Of a stretch of 48,851 nucleotides of DNA, positions 36,857 through 46,158 are shown piece by piece. Origin of the DNA: Myxococcales bacterium (GTDB lineage: Bacteria; Myxococcota_A; UBA9160; UBA4427); assembly GCA_012959665.1 (NCBI GenBank), contig DUCT01000187.1, positions 27,598-76,448 of the forward strand. The letters run 5' to 3'. The position numbers and the translations under genes were made by a program. The notes below the pieces were generated by a model that saw only the letters and a program-made list of their open reading frames with translations, was not told the origin of the DNA and did no database searches. Position 1 is the first letter of the stretch. The number at the start of each line of letters is the position of its first letter.

Positions 36857-37525
36857 CTAGTGAACCCGCAGCAGGGACAAACCGTCGGAGATCGGAAGCA
36901 TCACCGTATCGAAGCGTTCCTCCTGACTCGCCCATTCGTTGAAGGCCCGGATCGCCTGGGTGTTTTCGCTCTGATCCTCCAGATCAAGGACCGCACCGCT
37001 CCAGAGCACGTTGTCCACCAGGATCAGGCCGCCCGGGCGGACCAGACCCAACAGGGCCTCGCAGTAGTTGCGGTAATTGGTTTTGTCGGCGTCCACAAAG
37101 GCGAGATCGAAAGGCGCGGTCTTCCGACGGGCGAGATCGGCCAGGGTATCCAGGGCGGGGGCGATCCGCAGGTCGATCCGGGCGGCGACCCCGGCGCTCT
37201 CCCAAAAAGGCAGGCCCACCCGGGTCCACTCCTCACTGCGGTCGCAACAGATGAGTTCGCCGTTCTCTCCCAGACCCCGGGCCAGACAAAGCGCCGAGTA
37301 GCCGGTAAACGTGCCGATCTCGATGGCTCGGCGGGCGCCGGTGACCTGGGCCAGAAGGGTCATCAATGCACCCTGTTCCGGCGCAATCTGCATGACAGAA
37401 ATGCCTCCGAGTTCCCGGGTGGCCTCGATCAAGCCCTGGGCAATCGCGTCGGGTCGCGTGCCGTGATCCAGCAGGTAGTCGTGAATCTCCGGGGAGAGGG
37501 TGAAGGATTTGGGACGTTTGGCCAT
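36857..37525 (-). CDS. SAM-dependent O-methyltransferase, catechol/caffeoyl-CoA type
   Basis: 222 aa. It matches the O-methyltransferase family 3 (PF01596), which moves a methyl group from S-adenosylmethionine to a hydroxyl in a metal-dependent way. Motif I AIEIGTFTGYSALCLA, the metal-site segment LAFVDADKTNYRNY and LILVDNVLWSG are clear. The N-terminal PEQGALMTLLAQ is typical. The natural substrate is not evident from the neighbours. A strongly G-rich stretch (plus strand) lies just upstream of its start. Confidence 0.88.
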   Translation of the reverse strand: MAKRPKSFTLSPEIHDYLLDHGTRPDAIAQGLIEATRELGGISVMQIAPEQGALMTLLAQVTGARRAIEIGTFTGYSALCLARGLGENGELICCDRSEEWTRVGLPFWESAGVAARIDLRIAPALDTLADLARRKTAPFDLAFVDADKTNYRNYCEALLGLVRPGGLILVDNVLWSGAVLDLEDQSENTQAIRAFNEWASQEERFDTVMLPISDGLSLLRVH

Positions 37526-37854
37526 GGGATTCCAGTGGGGTGAGGTGACGTGGGGCGGAGCGGGGTGAGGTGAGGGGGGTTGGGGGGCGGGTTGGGGAGG
37601 AGCGGGTTGGGGAGGGGCCGGGAAGGGCGAGTGGGTGTCGGGCGGGGCTGAATGGCCTTGCGGCTTTGGATGGGTGCGGCGTCCAGTCTACAGAAGGAAG
37701 CCCGTGGTCGAAAATCTGCGGAGCCAATTTGGCTGCCCGGTTGTCGGGGCGGTCGCCGTCGGTCTAGGATGGATTCGGGCTGGGGACGCCCGGGGGTTCC
37801 GTGGGTACCGGCGGACGAGTGATTCGAGGGATCGCAGAAAAGGGGGAGAGCGGA
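37526..37854. other. Divergent intergenic region with G-rich repeats
   Basis: 329 bp between the O-methyltransferase (minus) and the SET-domain gene (plus). The first part (37537-37620) is almost pure G with short T/A/C interruptions on the plus strand (see the repeat entry). From 37660 on the composition is ordinary, and no convincing promoter was found. GGGGGAG at about 37841-37848 is the ribosome site of the SET gene. Confidence 0.5.
37537..37620. repeat. G-rich tandem repeats with quadruplex potential
   Basis: Two 15-bp copies of GCGGGTTGGGGAGGA/G (37587-37601 and 37602-37616) follow two spaced copies of GGGGTGAGGTGA (37537-37548 and 37562-37573). Many runs of three to six G lie within 85 bp on the plus strand, enough for several G-quadruplexes. 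The matching C-rich strand would be in the promoter or 5' leader of the O-methyltransferase gene. The 15-bp period fits the other arrays. Confidence 0.75.
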
Positions 37855-38178
37855 GTGGCCGACCAGGAGCGCTTCGAAGTGCGCGTGAGTCCGATTCACG
37901 GCCGAGGGGTATTCGCCCAGCGCCGCCTGCGGGCGGGCGCCCATATCGCGACCTTCGAGGGCCGTCCCACTCGGCGTGACGGTATCCACGTTCTCTGGGT
38001 TCTCGACGACCACGAGCGTGAGATCGGGATCGAAGGGCGCAATGGGCTGCGCTTTCTCAACCACTCCCAGCATCCCAATGCCGAGTTTTCCGGGCTGGAA
38101 CTCTACGCGACCCGCAATATCCAACCGGGTCACGAACTGACCATTCACTATGGGGAAGCCTGGGAAGACGTGGATTGA
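37855..38178 (+). CDS. Small SET-domain protein, putative lysine methyltransferase
   Basis: 107 aa, essentially a bare SET domain. Landmarks: SPIHGRGVFAQRRLRAG (12-28), the SAM-site motif RFLNHSQHPNAEF (66-78, with NHS) and ELTIHYGE (94-101) with the catalytic-type Tyr99. SET enzymes methylate protein lysines; in bacteria the targets are mostly unknown, and no substrate can be read from the context. A post-SET cysteine cluster is absent. The GTG at 37855 has GGGGGAG about 6 nt upstream; a start at 37801 would add 18 unconserved residues. It is convergent with the nucleotidyltransferase gene 42 bp downstream. Confidence 0.82.
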   Translation: MADQERFEVRVSPIHGRGVFAQRRLRAGAHIATFEGRPTRRDGIHVLWVLDDHEREIGIEGRNGLRFLNHSQHPNAEFSGLELYATRNIQPGHELTIHYGEAWEDVD

Positions 38179-38220
38179 AGCAGGTTTCGTCCGGGGCAAC
38201 CGAATCCGGGGCGAGCCGGA

Positions 38221-39543
38221 TTAGAGCACCCGATCGAGGATTCGCTCGGGGTCGGTTTCGCCGGTTTCGTCCTGATGGGCTCGGCAGCGGGTCAGGAGTT
38301 CGGCGAACTGGGGTCCAGGCACGAAGCCGCGTTTCACCAGGTGCTTGCCTTGGACGATGTCCGGCTCGGCGGCTTGGGCCACCCCCAAGGCGCCGGCTTC
38401 CCGAAGGAAGCGGTCGCCATCGGGGAAGGCACGAGCCAGGGCCTCTTCGGTGGTGCGTCCGAGATGGTCGGCTCGGGCAACCCGGGCCAACAATTCCATG
38501 GAGAGGTGGGAGGCTTCCAACTTTCGCGCCAGGCGTCTGTAGCCCCGAGGTCCGGCGGAGTTCCGGGGGTAGAGGGCCGGGGCCAGGTGATGCTCGACGA
38601 GTCCCGCCACTTTGCCCACCAGCCGGTTGGGCGCCCGCATCCCTTCGAGGAAGGCCACTGCAGCTAGGATGCCCCGGGCCTCGTGCCCCTGGGCTTGAAC
38701 ACGATCCTCTTCGATCCGGGTTTGCTCGGGTTTGCCCATGTCATGGCAAAGGGCACCAAACATCAGGGGGAGGTCGTCTTCATCGCCTCGCCGCAGAGCC
38801 GCGGCTTCGTCCACCACCATCAGGGTGTGGACCCAGACATCGCCTTCGGGATGCCAGCGTGGATCCTGGGGGACGCCGCGCAGGGCGTCCAACTCGGGAA
38901 AGTGGCCCAGCAAGTTCGCCTCTTCGAGGAAGTGGAAGGCTGCCGATGGACGCGCTGCGTCGAGCAGGAGCTTGCGAAACTCGTCAAAGATGCGCTCTCG
39001 CGCCACGCCGGAGAGGTCCTGCTCGCCGCTCAAGGCGATCAATTCGGTATCGGGGTGCATGTCGAGCTGCGCCGTCAGCCGAGCGACGCGCAGGGCTCGC
39101 AGGGGATCGTCGCCGAAGCGAGTGGGATCTGTCGAGCGCAGCACTCCCGCCTCAAGATCCCGCCGACCGCCGTGGGGGTCAAGGATTTCGCCGGTCAGGG
39201 GATCCAAGGCCATGCTGTTGAGGGTGAGATCGCGTCGCCGAGCGGCGGTGGCGAAGTCGAGTTCCGGACTCTCCGCCACGGCGAAGTCGATATCGAGACC
39301 GGCCAGGCGCAGGGACTCAAAGCTTTGTCCCATCCGAATCGGGCGACCGAACTCAGCGAGGTGCTCGGTCAATTGATCGAGGTTGCAGCCGAGGACCTCG
39401 ACGTCTTGATCCCGAGCCGGGCGCCCCAACAACTGATCCCGGACCGAGCCGCCCACGATCAGCGCCCGTCCCCCGGCCTGGGCAATATGGCGCGCGATGG
39501 CCGCGATGGTGACTTCCGGTTGCTGGGATGAGCTAGAGGGCAC
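38221..39543 (-). CDS. cca: tRNA nucleotidyltransferase (CCA-adding family) with HD domain
   Basis: 440 aa. A class II nucleotidyltransferase. The head motif GGSVRDQLLGRPARDQD carries the DxD metal pair; RRRDLTLNSMALD, DDPLRALRVARL and the RIFDEFRKLL arm follow. The C-terminal half holds an HD domain (HTLMVVDEAAALR and CHDMGKPEQT near residue 266), as in the E. coli Cca, where it gives phosphatase and phosphodiesterase activity. The window's one tRNA encodes its own CCA, so the likely role is 3'-end repair. Poly(A) polymerase or an A-adding specialisation cannot be excluded. The GTG start at 39543 lacks a strong ribosome site. Confidence 0.85.
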   Translation of the reverse strand: MPSSSSQQPEVTIAAIARHIAQAGGRALIVGGSVRDQLLGRPARDQDVEVLGCNLDQLTEHLAEFGRPIRMGQSFESLRLAGLDIDFAVAESPELDFATAARRRDLTLNSMALDPLTGEILDPHGGRRDLEAGVLRSTDPTRFGDDPLRALRVARLTAQLDMHPDTELIALSGEQDLSGVARERIFDEFRKLLLDAARPSAAFHFLEEANLLGHFPELDALRGVPQDPRWHPEGDVWVHTLMVVDEAAALRRGDEDDLPLMFGALCHDMGKPEQTRIEEDRVQAQGHEARGILAAVAFLEGMRAPNRLVGKVAGLVEHHLAPALYPRNSAGPRGYRRLARKLEASHLSMELLARVARADHLGRTTEEALARAFPDGDRFLREAGALGVAQAAEPDIVQGKHLVKRGFVPGPQFAELLTRCRAHQDETGETDPERILDRVL

Positions 39544-39649
39544 GGGGGAAAGCCTGGCACAGATGGACCGCGCGCCCCTCCTCGAGGAAGGCGGTCTGGG
39601 CTGGGGGCTGGGTCGGTTTTTTCACGCCCGTATCACCACGCCGCCCGGG

Positions 39650-40216
39650 TCACCGGGCCAGCATGACATAGAGGGCACCCCGCCCGCCGTGCCGGGGTTG
39701 AGCCGGGGCGCAGGCCGCCACGATCCTGCCCAGGGCCGGCTCCCTGAGCCAGTCGGCCAGGCCCTCGCGCAGGCGCGCCACGCCGTCCGGCGAATGGTGT
39801 CCCTTGCCGTGGACGATCAGCACGCAGGCCTCCCCGGCCTGTGCCGCCGCGGCCAACTCCGCGTGGACTCGTCGCCGGGCCGAGGCCAGGTCTGCGCCGT
39901 GGAGGTCGACTTTCCGGGTGCAGTCGAGATGGCCGCGTCGCAGTTGGTTGAATTCCCGTGCCCGCACCGATGAGCGCCGGCCGAGCAAGGGTTCGTCGGG
40001 GTTGGCAAATTGGAGTTCGGGCCCGGGGGCGCCGGAGCTTGGGCTCGAGGCGTCCCCGGCGGCGCTCGATTCGGGCCTCGGATTACCCGGGGCCTCGGGA
40101 GAGACTCGAGGGCCGGGCTCCAGGCGTTCGAGGTCCTCGATATTGTCGGCGAGATCGGAAAAGGAGCGCGCGTCATCGGGAGAGTCCGTATCGTTTTTTT
40201 TCCCGCCCGTCATCAT
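39650..40216 (-). CDS. Smr-domain protein
   Basis: 188 aa. A disordered Ser/Pro/Glu-rich N-terminal half is followed by a Smr domain (about 105-188) with the motifs LDLHG-like KVDLHGADLASAR and VLIVHGKGHHSPDG. Smr domains of MutS2 are nucleases that act on DNA or ribosome-bound mRNA, while stand-alone proteins such as SmrB cut mRNA at collided ribosomes. Which applies here is open. The ATG at 40216 overlaps the mutY stop as ATGA; a start far upstream (40348) would lie inside mutY in another frame. Confidence 0.85.
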   Translation of the reverse strand: MMTGGKKNDTDSPDDARSFSDLADNIEDLERLEPGPRVSPEAPGNPRPESSAAGDASSPSSGAPGPELQFANPDEPLLGRRSSVRAREFNQLRRGHLDCTRKVDLHGADLASARRRVHAELAAAAQAGEACVLIVHGKGHHSPDGVARLREGLADWLREPALGRIVAACAPAQPRHGGRGALYVMLAR

Positions 40217-41373
40217 TCGGATTGCGCCGAGGAGGTCTGGCGGAGCCGGGCGCGGTGGGGCCGGGGGCTGGCTTGGCCGAGCAGCGCCAGAGCCTTCCGG
40301 GTGGGACCGCCGTGGGGTAGGTCGGCGAGGCCCGAGGGCGCGAGCCAACGGTGGGCCTCGAAGCCTTTTCGATTGACTCGGCCTGCGGACTCAGCGACGC
40401 GAAAAACGTGCAGGCGCAATCGCCGATGACTGAAGAGGTGCTCCACGGTTCCCGCGGTCTCGAGCCCGGTCACCTCCAAGCCCAGGGTTTCGGCCAGGCA
40501 CCGACGGAGACCGGCCTCGGGGGTTTCCCCCGGCTGCAAATCGCCACCGGGGAGTTCCCAGAGTCCGCCGAGCAAGCCACCCTCGGGTCGTTGCACGCCG
40601 AGGACCCGCCCTCGGCGTTCGATCCACGCCGCGGTGGCCTCCACCCGGCGCACGGGGGTGCGCTTTTTCTTGATGGGCAGGCTTGCGGGATCTCCCTGGG
40701 CCCGAGCGACGCAGGGCGACTCCAGGGGGCATCCTTCACAGGCGGGGTTGCGCGGCGTACAGACCGTGGCACCGAGTTCCATGAGGGCCTGGTTGAGATC
40801 GCCGGGACGGGGACCGGCGACCAGTTCGCTGGCCAAGCTCCAGAAGCGACCGATTACCTTGCTCTCGCCCACGTCTTCGCGAATGCCGACCAGTCGCGCG
40901 AGGACTCGAATCACATTGCCATCGACGATCGGTTCCTCGCGGTCGAAGGCGATGGAGGCGAGGGCGCCCGCGGTGTAGCGCCCGATTCCCTTGAGTTCGC
41001 GCAACGACTCGGCTCGGTCGGGCAGCGCCCCACCCCAATCCGCCACGACGCTCTGGGCCGCGCTGTGGAGATTGCGGGCCCGGGAGTAGTAACCGAGTCC
41101 GGTCCACAGGGTGTAGACGCTTTCGAGGTCGGCGCGTGCCAGGCTCGCCAGATCGGGGAAGTGTTCGAGGAACCGCGTGTAATAGGGAATCACGGTATCG
41201 ACCCGGGTTTGCTGGAGCATGGTCTCCGAAACCCAGATCGCGTAGGGGTCCCGGGTCCGGCGCCAGGGCAAATCCCGGGCGTTGGCGTCGTACCAGGCCA
41301 GCAGGGTCGCGCGCACGCGACCGATGTGGGTCGGGGTCTCTGGCTTTTTTTTCTGTTGCGGCTTAGCGCTCAT
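40213..41373 (-). CDS. mutY: A/G-specific adenine glycosylase
   Basis: 386 aa. It removes adenine opposite 8-oxoguanine. Visible are VSETMLQQTRVDTVIPYY with the catalytic Glu, the helix-hairpin-helix LKGIGRYTAGALASIAF, the catalytic Asp in IVDGNVIRV, and the 4Fe-4S cluster C-x6-C-x2-C-x5-C (CTPRNPACEGCPLESPC, about 203-220). A NUDIX-like C-terminal domain (GLWELPGGDLQPGETPEAG) senses 8-oxoG. The ATG at 41373 gives MSAKPQQKKK; a further ATG lies 30 nt upstream. It is preceded by sfsA (31 nt) and overlaps the Smr gene by 4 nt. Confidence 0.95.
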   Translation of the reverse strand: MSAKPQQKKKPETPTHIGRVRATLLAWYDANARDLPWRRTRDPYAIWVSETMLQQTRVDTVIPYYTRFLEHFPDLASLARADLESVYTLWTGLGYYSRARNLHSAAQSVVADWGGALPDRAESLRELKGIGRYTAGALASIAFDREEPIVDGNVIRVLARLVGIREDVGESKVIGRFWSLASELVAGPRPGDLNQALMELGATVCTPRNPACEGCPLESPCVARAQGDPASLPIKKKRTPVRRVEATAAWIERRGRVLGVQRPEGGLLGGLWELPGGDLQPGETPEAGLRRCLAETLGLEVTGLETAGTVEHLFSHRRLRLHVFRVAESAGRVNRKGFEAHRWLAPSGLADLPHGGPTRKALALLGQASPRPHRARLRQTSSAQSE

Positions 41374-41404
41374 GGGGTTTCCTGGGACCCGGTGGGTTTG
41401 CATG

Positions 41405-42157
41405 TCATACCACGACCGGCAGGGCTTTCTCCAGCAGGATTTCGTGGGCCTTGACCCGGGCCCGAACGGCACGGATTTCAACGCCCCGGTTCGCCGCCGA
41501 GCGCAGCGCCTCCGCATATGCGGGATCGATTTCCTCGGCGCATTCTACTCGCTGGCAGTCCCCGCGCTGGACAACGAAGAGCAGAATGGCGCGGTGGCCC
41601 TGGGCCCTCAGAGCCTCGAGGGTTTCCATGTGTCGCCGCCCCCGGGTGGTGACGGAATCGGGGAAGCGGGCGGTGTCGCCCCGGGCCAGGGTGACGCTCT
41701 TGACTTCAAGCCAGGCGGGCCGGGGGTCGTCGGGGTGTTCGGTCAGGCCGAAATCCAGGCGAGACCCGCCCGGAACCGGGACCTCGGGCCGTATAGAGGG
41801 ATAGCCCTGTACGCCGGGCAGCCGATCCGCAGCCAGGGCTCGGGCGACCAATTGGTTGGCTCGCAGGGTGTGTACCCCCACCCAGATCCGGCCCACCCGA
41901 ACCATCTCGAGGGTATGCGGCAGTTTTCGCTTTGGGTTATCGCTGGTGGAGCAGCGGACTTGGGCGCCGGGCCGGTCGGTGCCCGTCATGGCGCCCGGAT
42001 TCGGGCAGTGAACCGTCAGCATTTCCCCGGATTCGGTTTCGATGTCGGCGAGGAAGCGCTTGTAGCGACGCACCAGTCGGCCTCGAATCAGCGCGGGGAC
42101 CGGCAGCCTCAGGATTGGGGGGGCTTGAGCCGTACGTTGATATGGCTTCGCACCCAT
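41405..42157 (-). CDS. sfsA: Sugar fermentation stimulation protein A homolog
   Basis: 250 aa. The SfsA family: LVRRYKRFLADIE, HCPNPGAMTG, STSDNPKRKLPHTLE, LEVKSVTLA and FPDSVTTRGRRHMETL are all conserved. E. coli SfsA is linked to maltose metabolism; the fold is nuclease-like and the true activity is not settled. The ATG at 42157 is the only normal start near the conserved N-terminus. It overlaps the end of the M23 peptidase gene by 49 nt in another frame, so the two are co-transcribed. Confidence 0.92.
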   Translation of the reverse strand: MGAKPYQRTAQAPPILRLPVPALIRGRLVRRYKRFLADIETESGEMLTVHCPNPGAMTGTDRPGAQVRCSTSDNPKRKLPHTLEMVRVGRIWVGVHTLRANQLVARALAADRLPGVQGYPSIRPEVPVPGGSRLDFGLTEHPDDPRPAWLEVKSVTLARGDTARFPDSVTTRGRRHMETLEALRAQGHRAILLFVVQRGDCQRVECAEEIDPAYAEALRSAANRGVEIRAVRARVKAHEILLEKALPVVV

Positions 42158-43464
42158 TTCGGATCCCACCACTCCAAGGGGTTCACGTAGGTCTCGCCGA
42201 CGAGAACCGCAAAATGCAGATGATCGCCTTTCGCCAGGCCCGTTGCCCCCGAGAGGCCGAGAACGGCGCCGCTCTCGACGTCGTCCCCTGGCCCCACCCC
42301 GATTTCGGACAGGTGGGCATAGAGGGACGAGAGGCCGAGACCGTGGTCGATCAAGATGCACCGGCCGTAGATGCCCAAGTCCTGGGCGAAGACCACCCGC
42401 CCCGCCGCTGCTGCGGTGACGGGTGCGTGGGCGGTGGAAGCCAGATCGAAACCGTAGTGCCGTGCCTGGGAGACGGGTTGGCCCGCGAGTCGGTAGCTGC
42501 GCAGTTCGGCGAACCGGCTCATGACCGCCGAGCCGGGGAGCTGACGGAATGCGCCCGCCCACCGCCGTTGCTCAAGGGGTGCATTGGCGAGTTCTTCCCG
42601 GATGGTTGCCTCGTTGCGCGCACGTAGGGTTTCGTTGACCGCTTGGAAGATTTCACTCGGGCTGCCCAGGGGCAGGCCAGCGCTTTGGGCCAGGGGCGCG
42701 GCGACACGCTCCACGAAGGTTTCGTCAATTTCGATTTCGCTTTGCTGAAAGATCCGCTTTTGAACCCGTGCGGGAAAGCGAACCGAGCCCTCGTTTTGGG
42801 CATGGTCCGTGGCCACGACCCGGATGGAGGGCTGATCGGCGGCTTCCACGGGAACCGCAAAGAGCGCGATGCGAAGGCCCTCCTCGCCGCTGGGATGGGG
42901 GAAGCCGGAATAGAAGATGTCGTCCACGCGCACCCCGTCCTGGGCGGTGCTTTCGCCCAGGCGGTAGACGGCCGCGGCCGCCCCGCCCCGTTGCAAATAG
43001 GTGAGTCCGCTCACCATCTGTACTTTCGGGGGCCGAGTATCAATGAGTACCGGAATGCTGAGCTCGGTTCGGTTGCCTCCGAATCCGTCGCGCCAGGACC
43101 AATCCCGGGCGCTGATTACGAGGGTTGCGGTGCCGTCGGGAACTCGAAGCTCGGCAGGATCCAAGTGGAGTTCCAAACGCCTGCTCGGGCTAGCCGAGTC
43201 CGCTCCGGTGAGCAGGTCGCCGGGAAAGTTCTCTTCGGCCAGGGTTCGGGAGCCGGCTTGATCGAGTAGTCGGATGTGCAGGCTACGCGGCCCGGAATCG
43301 GAATCTTCCACTTCGATGACGAAGTCAAAGCCTCCGGGGCCGAGGACAATCGTTTCATCCGTCACGAGTACTGGGGCCGAACCTTCGAAACGCTGGGCCG
43401 CAAGGACACCGAGGCCCGCCAACAAGACGAGGACGGCGAGAAATATCCAGACCCCTCGCTTCAT
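42109..43464 (-). CDS. Membrane-anchored M23 (LytM) peptidase
   Basis: 451 aa. One N-terminal transmembrane or signal segment (6-23), then a periplasmic region of beta-rich character (about 30-230) and a helical stretch (235-320). A C-terminal M23 domain (about 335-435) has a complete metal site: HYGFD (His336, Asp340) and HLHF (His415, His417). M23 enzymes cut peptide cross-links of peptidoglycan. Because all metal ligands are present, it is probably active rather than a NlpD/EnvC-type activator. The 30-230 part resembles no family I can name. Confidence 0.85.
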   Translation of the reverse strand: MKRGVWIFLAVLVLLAGLGVLAAQRFEGSAPVLVTDETIVLGPGGFDFVIEVEDSDSGPRSLHIRLLDQAGSRTLAEENFPGDLLTGADSASPSRRLELHLDPAELRVPDGTATLVISARDWSWRDGFGGNRTELSIPVLIDTRPPKVQMVSGLTYLQRGGAAAAVYRLGESTAQDGVRVDDIFYSGFPHPSGEEGLRIALFAVPVEAADQPSIRVVATDHAQNEGSVRFPARVQKRIFQQSEIEIDETFVERVAAPLAQSAGLPLGSPSEIFQAVNETLRARNEATIREELANAPLEQRRWAGAFRQLPGSAVMSRFAELRSYRLAGQPVSQARHYGFDLASTAHAPVTAAAAGRVVFAQDLGIYGRCILIDHGLGLSSLYAHLSEIGVGPGDDVESGAVLGLSGATGLAKGDHLHFAVLVGETYVNPLEWWDPKWVRSHINVRLKPPQS

Positions 43465-43565
43465 GCTCGCCTCCCCCCATTGGACTCGATGCGCAGTCTA
43501 ACAGATGGTCCCGAGATTGACGGGGAGGGGGGTCTTTCCGATGCTCAATCGTGGAGGGAAGACGC

Positions 43566-44144
43566 ATGAAAGAACCGGTTCGGCTCGCATTGGTTCGCCA
43601 CGGCGAAACCGTGGGGAGTTCGAGTATCCGCTACCACGGGATTACCGATGTGGTTTTGTCGAGCCTGGGCCGCGCCCAAGCCCACGAAGCCCGAACCCTT
43701 TTGGGGAAAACCGAGTTTGACCGAGTGGTGGCGAGTTCCCTGACCCGGGCATGGCAGACGGCCACGGTTCTTGCGCCCGAGCAGCCAATTCTTCTGGAGG
43801 AGGATTTGCGCGAGGTGGATTTCGGAAATTGGGAAGGCCTAACCCGGGAGGAGATCGCCGCGCGCGACCCGGTGCTCTACGCCGAATGGCAGCGAAGTTT
43901 GCAGGCGTTCAACTACCCGGGCGGCGAGGCCCGGACGGATTTCCGATCCCGCATCGAGGCTGCTCTGCAGCGATTGCTGATCATGGAGGCGAGTTCGTTG
44001 CTGCTGGTCGCCCACAAGGGCGTGATTCGAGTTCTGGCCCAAGCGTTGCTGGGCCGAGACCTTCCGCCGGGCCAACCGGAACTCGGCGGTGTTCTCCAAC
44101 TGGAGCGAGTTCCGGGCGGCCCCTGGCGGGAAATTGCCGATTAG
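43566..44144 (+). CDS. Histidine phosphatase (phosphoglycerate-mutase-like)
   Basis: 192 aa. The N-terminal LVRHGETVG is the catalytic RHG motif; [18 protein letters not shown] and [12 protein letters not shown] (second His) complete the active site. Candidates include CobC, GpmB-like enzymes and small-molecule phosphatases; context does not decide. The ATG at 43566 has GGAGGG 7 nt upstream. The stop overlaps the convergent acs stop by 4 nt, leaving no room for a terminator between them. Confidence 0.88.
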   Translation: MKEPVRLALVRHGETVGSSSIRYHGITDVVLSSLGRAQAHEARTLLGKTEFDRVVASSLTRAWQTATVLAPEQPILLEEDLREVDFGNWEGLTREEIAARDPVLYAEWQRSLQAFNYPGGEARTDFRSRIEAALQRLLIMEASSLLLVAHKGVIRVLAQALLGRDLPPGQPELGGVLQLERVPGGPWREIAD

Positions 44145-46096
44145 TTCTCGTCGGATTCCTTGAGCGACGCGATCACGCTGAAATCCTCCAGTGTGCTCGT
44201 GTCCCCGGCGATCTCCTGGCCCGAGGCAATATCCCGCAGCAGACGCCGCATGATCTTGCCCGAGCGGGTCTTGGGCAGGGCATTGGTGAAGCGAATGTCG
44301 GCGGGCCGGGCGATGGCGCCGATCTCCTTGGTGACGTGGGCCTTGAGGGCGGTGACGAAAGGAGGCCCGGGTTTGATCCCACCCCGGGGCGTCACGAAGG
44401 CCACAATGGCGGTCCCCGTGATTTCGTCGGGTCGACCCACTACGGCGGATTCCGCCACATCCTTGTGGGAGACCAGCGCGCTCTCCACCTCCATGGTTCC
44501 GATACGGTGCCCGGAGATATTCATGACGTCATCGATGCGCCCCATGATCCAGAAGTAGCCCTGGCGGTCGCGATGGGCGCCATCGCCAGGGAAATAGGTG
44601 TTCTTCCACGTGCTCCAGTAGACCTCCTTGAAGCGAGCCTTGTCGCCCCAGATACCGCGAAGCATGCCCGGCCACGGCTTTCGCACGGCGAGCAGGCCGC
44701 CATTGGGGGGAGAGACTTCGTTCCCGTCTTCGTCGAGAATCGCGGCATCGATACCGGGTAGGGGCAAGGTGGCTGAGCCCGGCTTGGTGGAGACGGCTCC
44801 GGGCAGGGACGAGATCATGATCCCCCCGGTTTCGGTCTGCCACCAGGTATCCACGATGGGGCAGCGCTTCCCGCCGATGACATCGCGGTACCAAATCCAG
44901 GCCTCGGGGTTGATGGGCTCGCCCACGGATCCCAGGAGCCGGAGGGAGGAAAGGTCATGGCTCTTGGGGAGATGATCGCCCAGGCGGATGAAGGTCCGGA
45001 TTGCCGTGGGGGCCGTGTACAGAATCGTGACCCCCCACTTGGCGATCAGCGACCACCAACGGTCCGGTCCCGGATGGGTGGGGACACCTTCGTACATGAC
45101 GGTGGTGGCTCCGCAGGCCAAGGGGCCATAGACCACGTAGGAGTGCCCGGTGATCCAGCCGACATCGGCGGTGCACCAGTAGACGTCGGTTTCCTTGAGG
45201 TCGAAGACGGCCTTGGTCGTCGTCGCCACATGGGTGAGGTAGCCGCCGGTGGTATGCAATATGCCCTTGGGCTTGCCGGTGGTTCCGCTCGTGTAGAGAA
45301 TGAAGAGGGGATGCTCGGCGTCGAGTTTTGCCGGGGCGCAAACCGGAGAGGCCTTTTCGATTTCCTCGTGGTACCAGCAGTCCCGGCCGCGTTTCATGGT
45401 GACCTTCTGGCTCGTTCGTTCGACCACCACCACGGTTTCCACGCTGGGCGAGCGCTTGACCGCGGCATCGACCTGGGCCTTGAGCCCGAAGGCCTCGCCC
45501 TTGCGGTAGCCGCCGTCGGAAGTGACTACGAGCTTGGCCCCGACATCCACGATCCGGTCGCGTAGAGCCTCGGCGGAGAAACCCCCGAACACGATACTGT
45601 GGGCCGCGCCGATTCGGGTGCAGGCCAGCATGGCCACCGCAGCTTCGGGGATCATCGGCATGTAGAGGACCACGCGATCCTTCCGGGTGACCCCTTTGCT
45701 CTTCAGCACGTTGGCAAAGCGACAGACCTCACGGTGCAACTGGGCGTAGGTGATGACCCGGGTGTCACCGGGTTCCCCCTCCCAGATGATGGCCGCCTTG
45801 TTTCGTCGCCACGCGTTGTCGCCCTCGAGGTGCCGATCGAGGCAGTTGTAGCTGACATTCGTTTTTGCGCCGACAAACCATTTCGCGTAGGGGGGTTTCC
45901 AGTCGAGGACTTTCTTCCAGGGAGAGAACCAGCTGACGTTCTCTTTGGCCATTCGGGCCCAGAAACGTTCGAAGTTCTTTTCACCCAGCTTGCGGTACTC
46001 GGCCACGGTTTTTTTGTTCCAGTGGGCCGCGCGGGAAAATTCCGGATCGGGCTTGAACGTCCTGGACTCTTTGAGGAGGGATTTTATGTCGGCCAT
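44141..46096 (-). CDS. acs: Acetyl-CoA synthetase
   Basis: 651 aa, full length. It activates acetate to acetyl-CoA via acetyl-AMP. P-loop-like [12 protein letters not shown], the [14 protein letters not shown] and [10 protein letters not shown] segments and the hinge region [13 protein letters not shown] are clear. The C-terminal [10 protein letters not shown] carries the catalytic lysine (Lys614), which is controlled by acetylation in many bacteria. It lies 62 nt after pepP on the same strand and converges on the histidine phosphatase gene with a 4-nt overlap. Confidence 0.97.
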   Translation of the reverse strand: MADIKSLLKESRTFKPDPEFSRAAHWNKKTVAEYRKLGEKNFERFWARMAKENVSWFSPWKKVLDWKPPYAKWFVGAKTNVSYNCLDRHLEGDNAWRRNKAAIIWEGEPGDTRVITYAQLHREVCRFANVLKSKGVTRKDRVVLYMPMIPEAAVAMLACTRIGAAHSIVFGGFSAEALRDRIVDVGAKLVVTSDGGYRKGEAFGLKAQVDAAVKRSPSVETVVVVERTSQKVTMKRGRDCWYHEEIEKASPVCAPAKLDAEHPLFILYTSGTTGKPKGILHTTGGYLTHVATTTKAVFDLKETDVYWCTADVGWITGHSYVVYGPLACGATTVMYEGVPTHPGPDRWWSLIAKWGVTILYTAPTAIRTFIRLGDHLPKSHDLSSLRLLGSVGEPINPEAWIWYRDVIGGKRCPIVDTWWQTETGGIMISSLPGAVSTKPGSATLPLPGIDAAILDEDGNEVSPPNGGLLAVRKPWPGMLRGIWGDKARFKEVYWSTWKNTYFPGDGAHRDRQGYFWIMGRIDDVMNISGHRIGTMEVESALVSHKDVAESAVVGRPDEITGTAIVAFVTPRGGIKPGPPFVTALKAHVTKEIGAIARPADIRFTNALPKTRSGKIMRRLLRDIASGQEIAGDTSTLEDFSVIASLKESDEN

Positions 46097-46158
46097 GGCG
46101 CAGGAACTCCTTCGATGAATTCACGAGATGCGTTGCGAGGGGTCTCCCAAGGCAAGGG

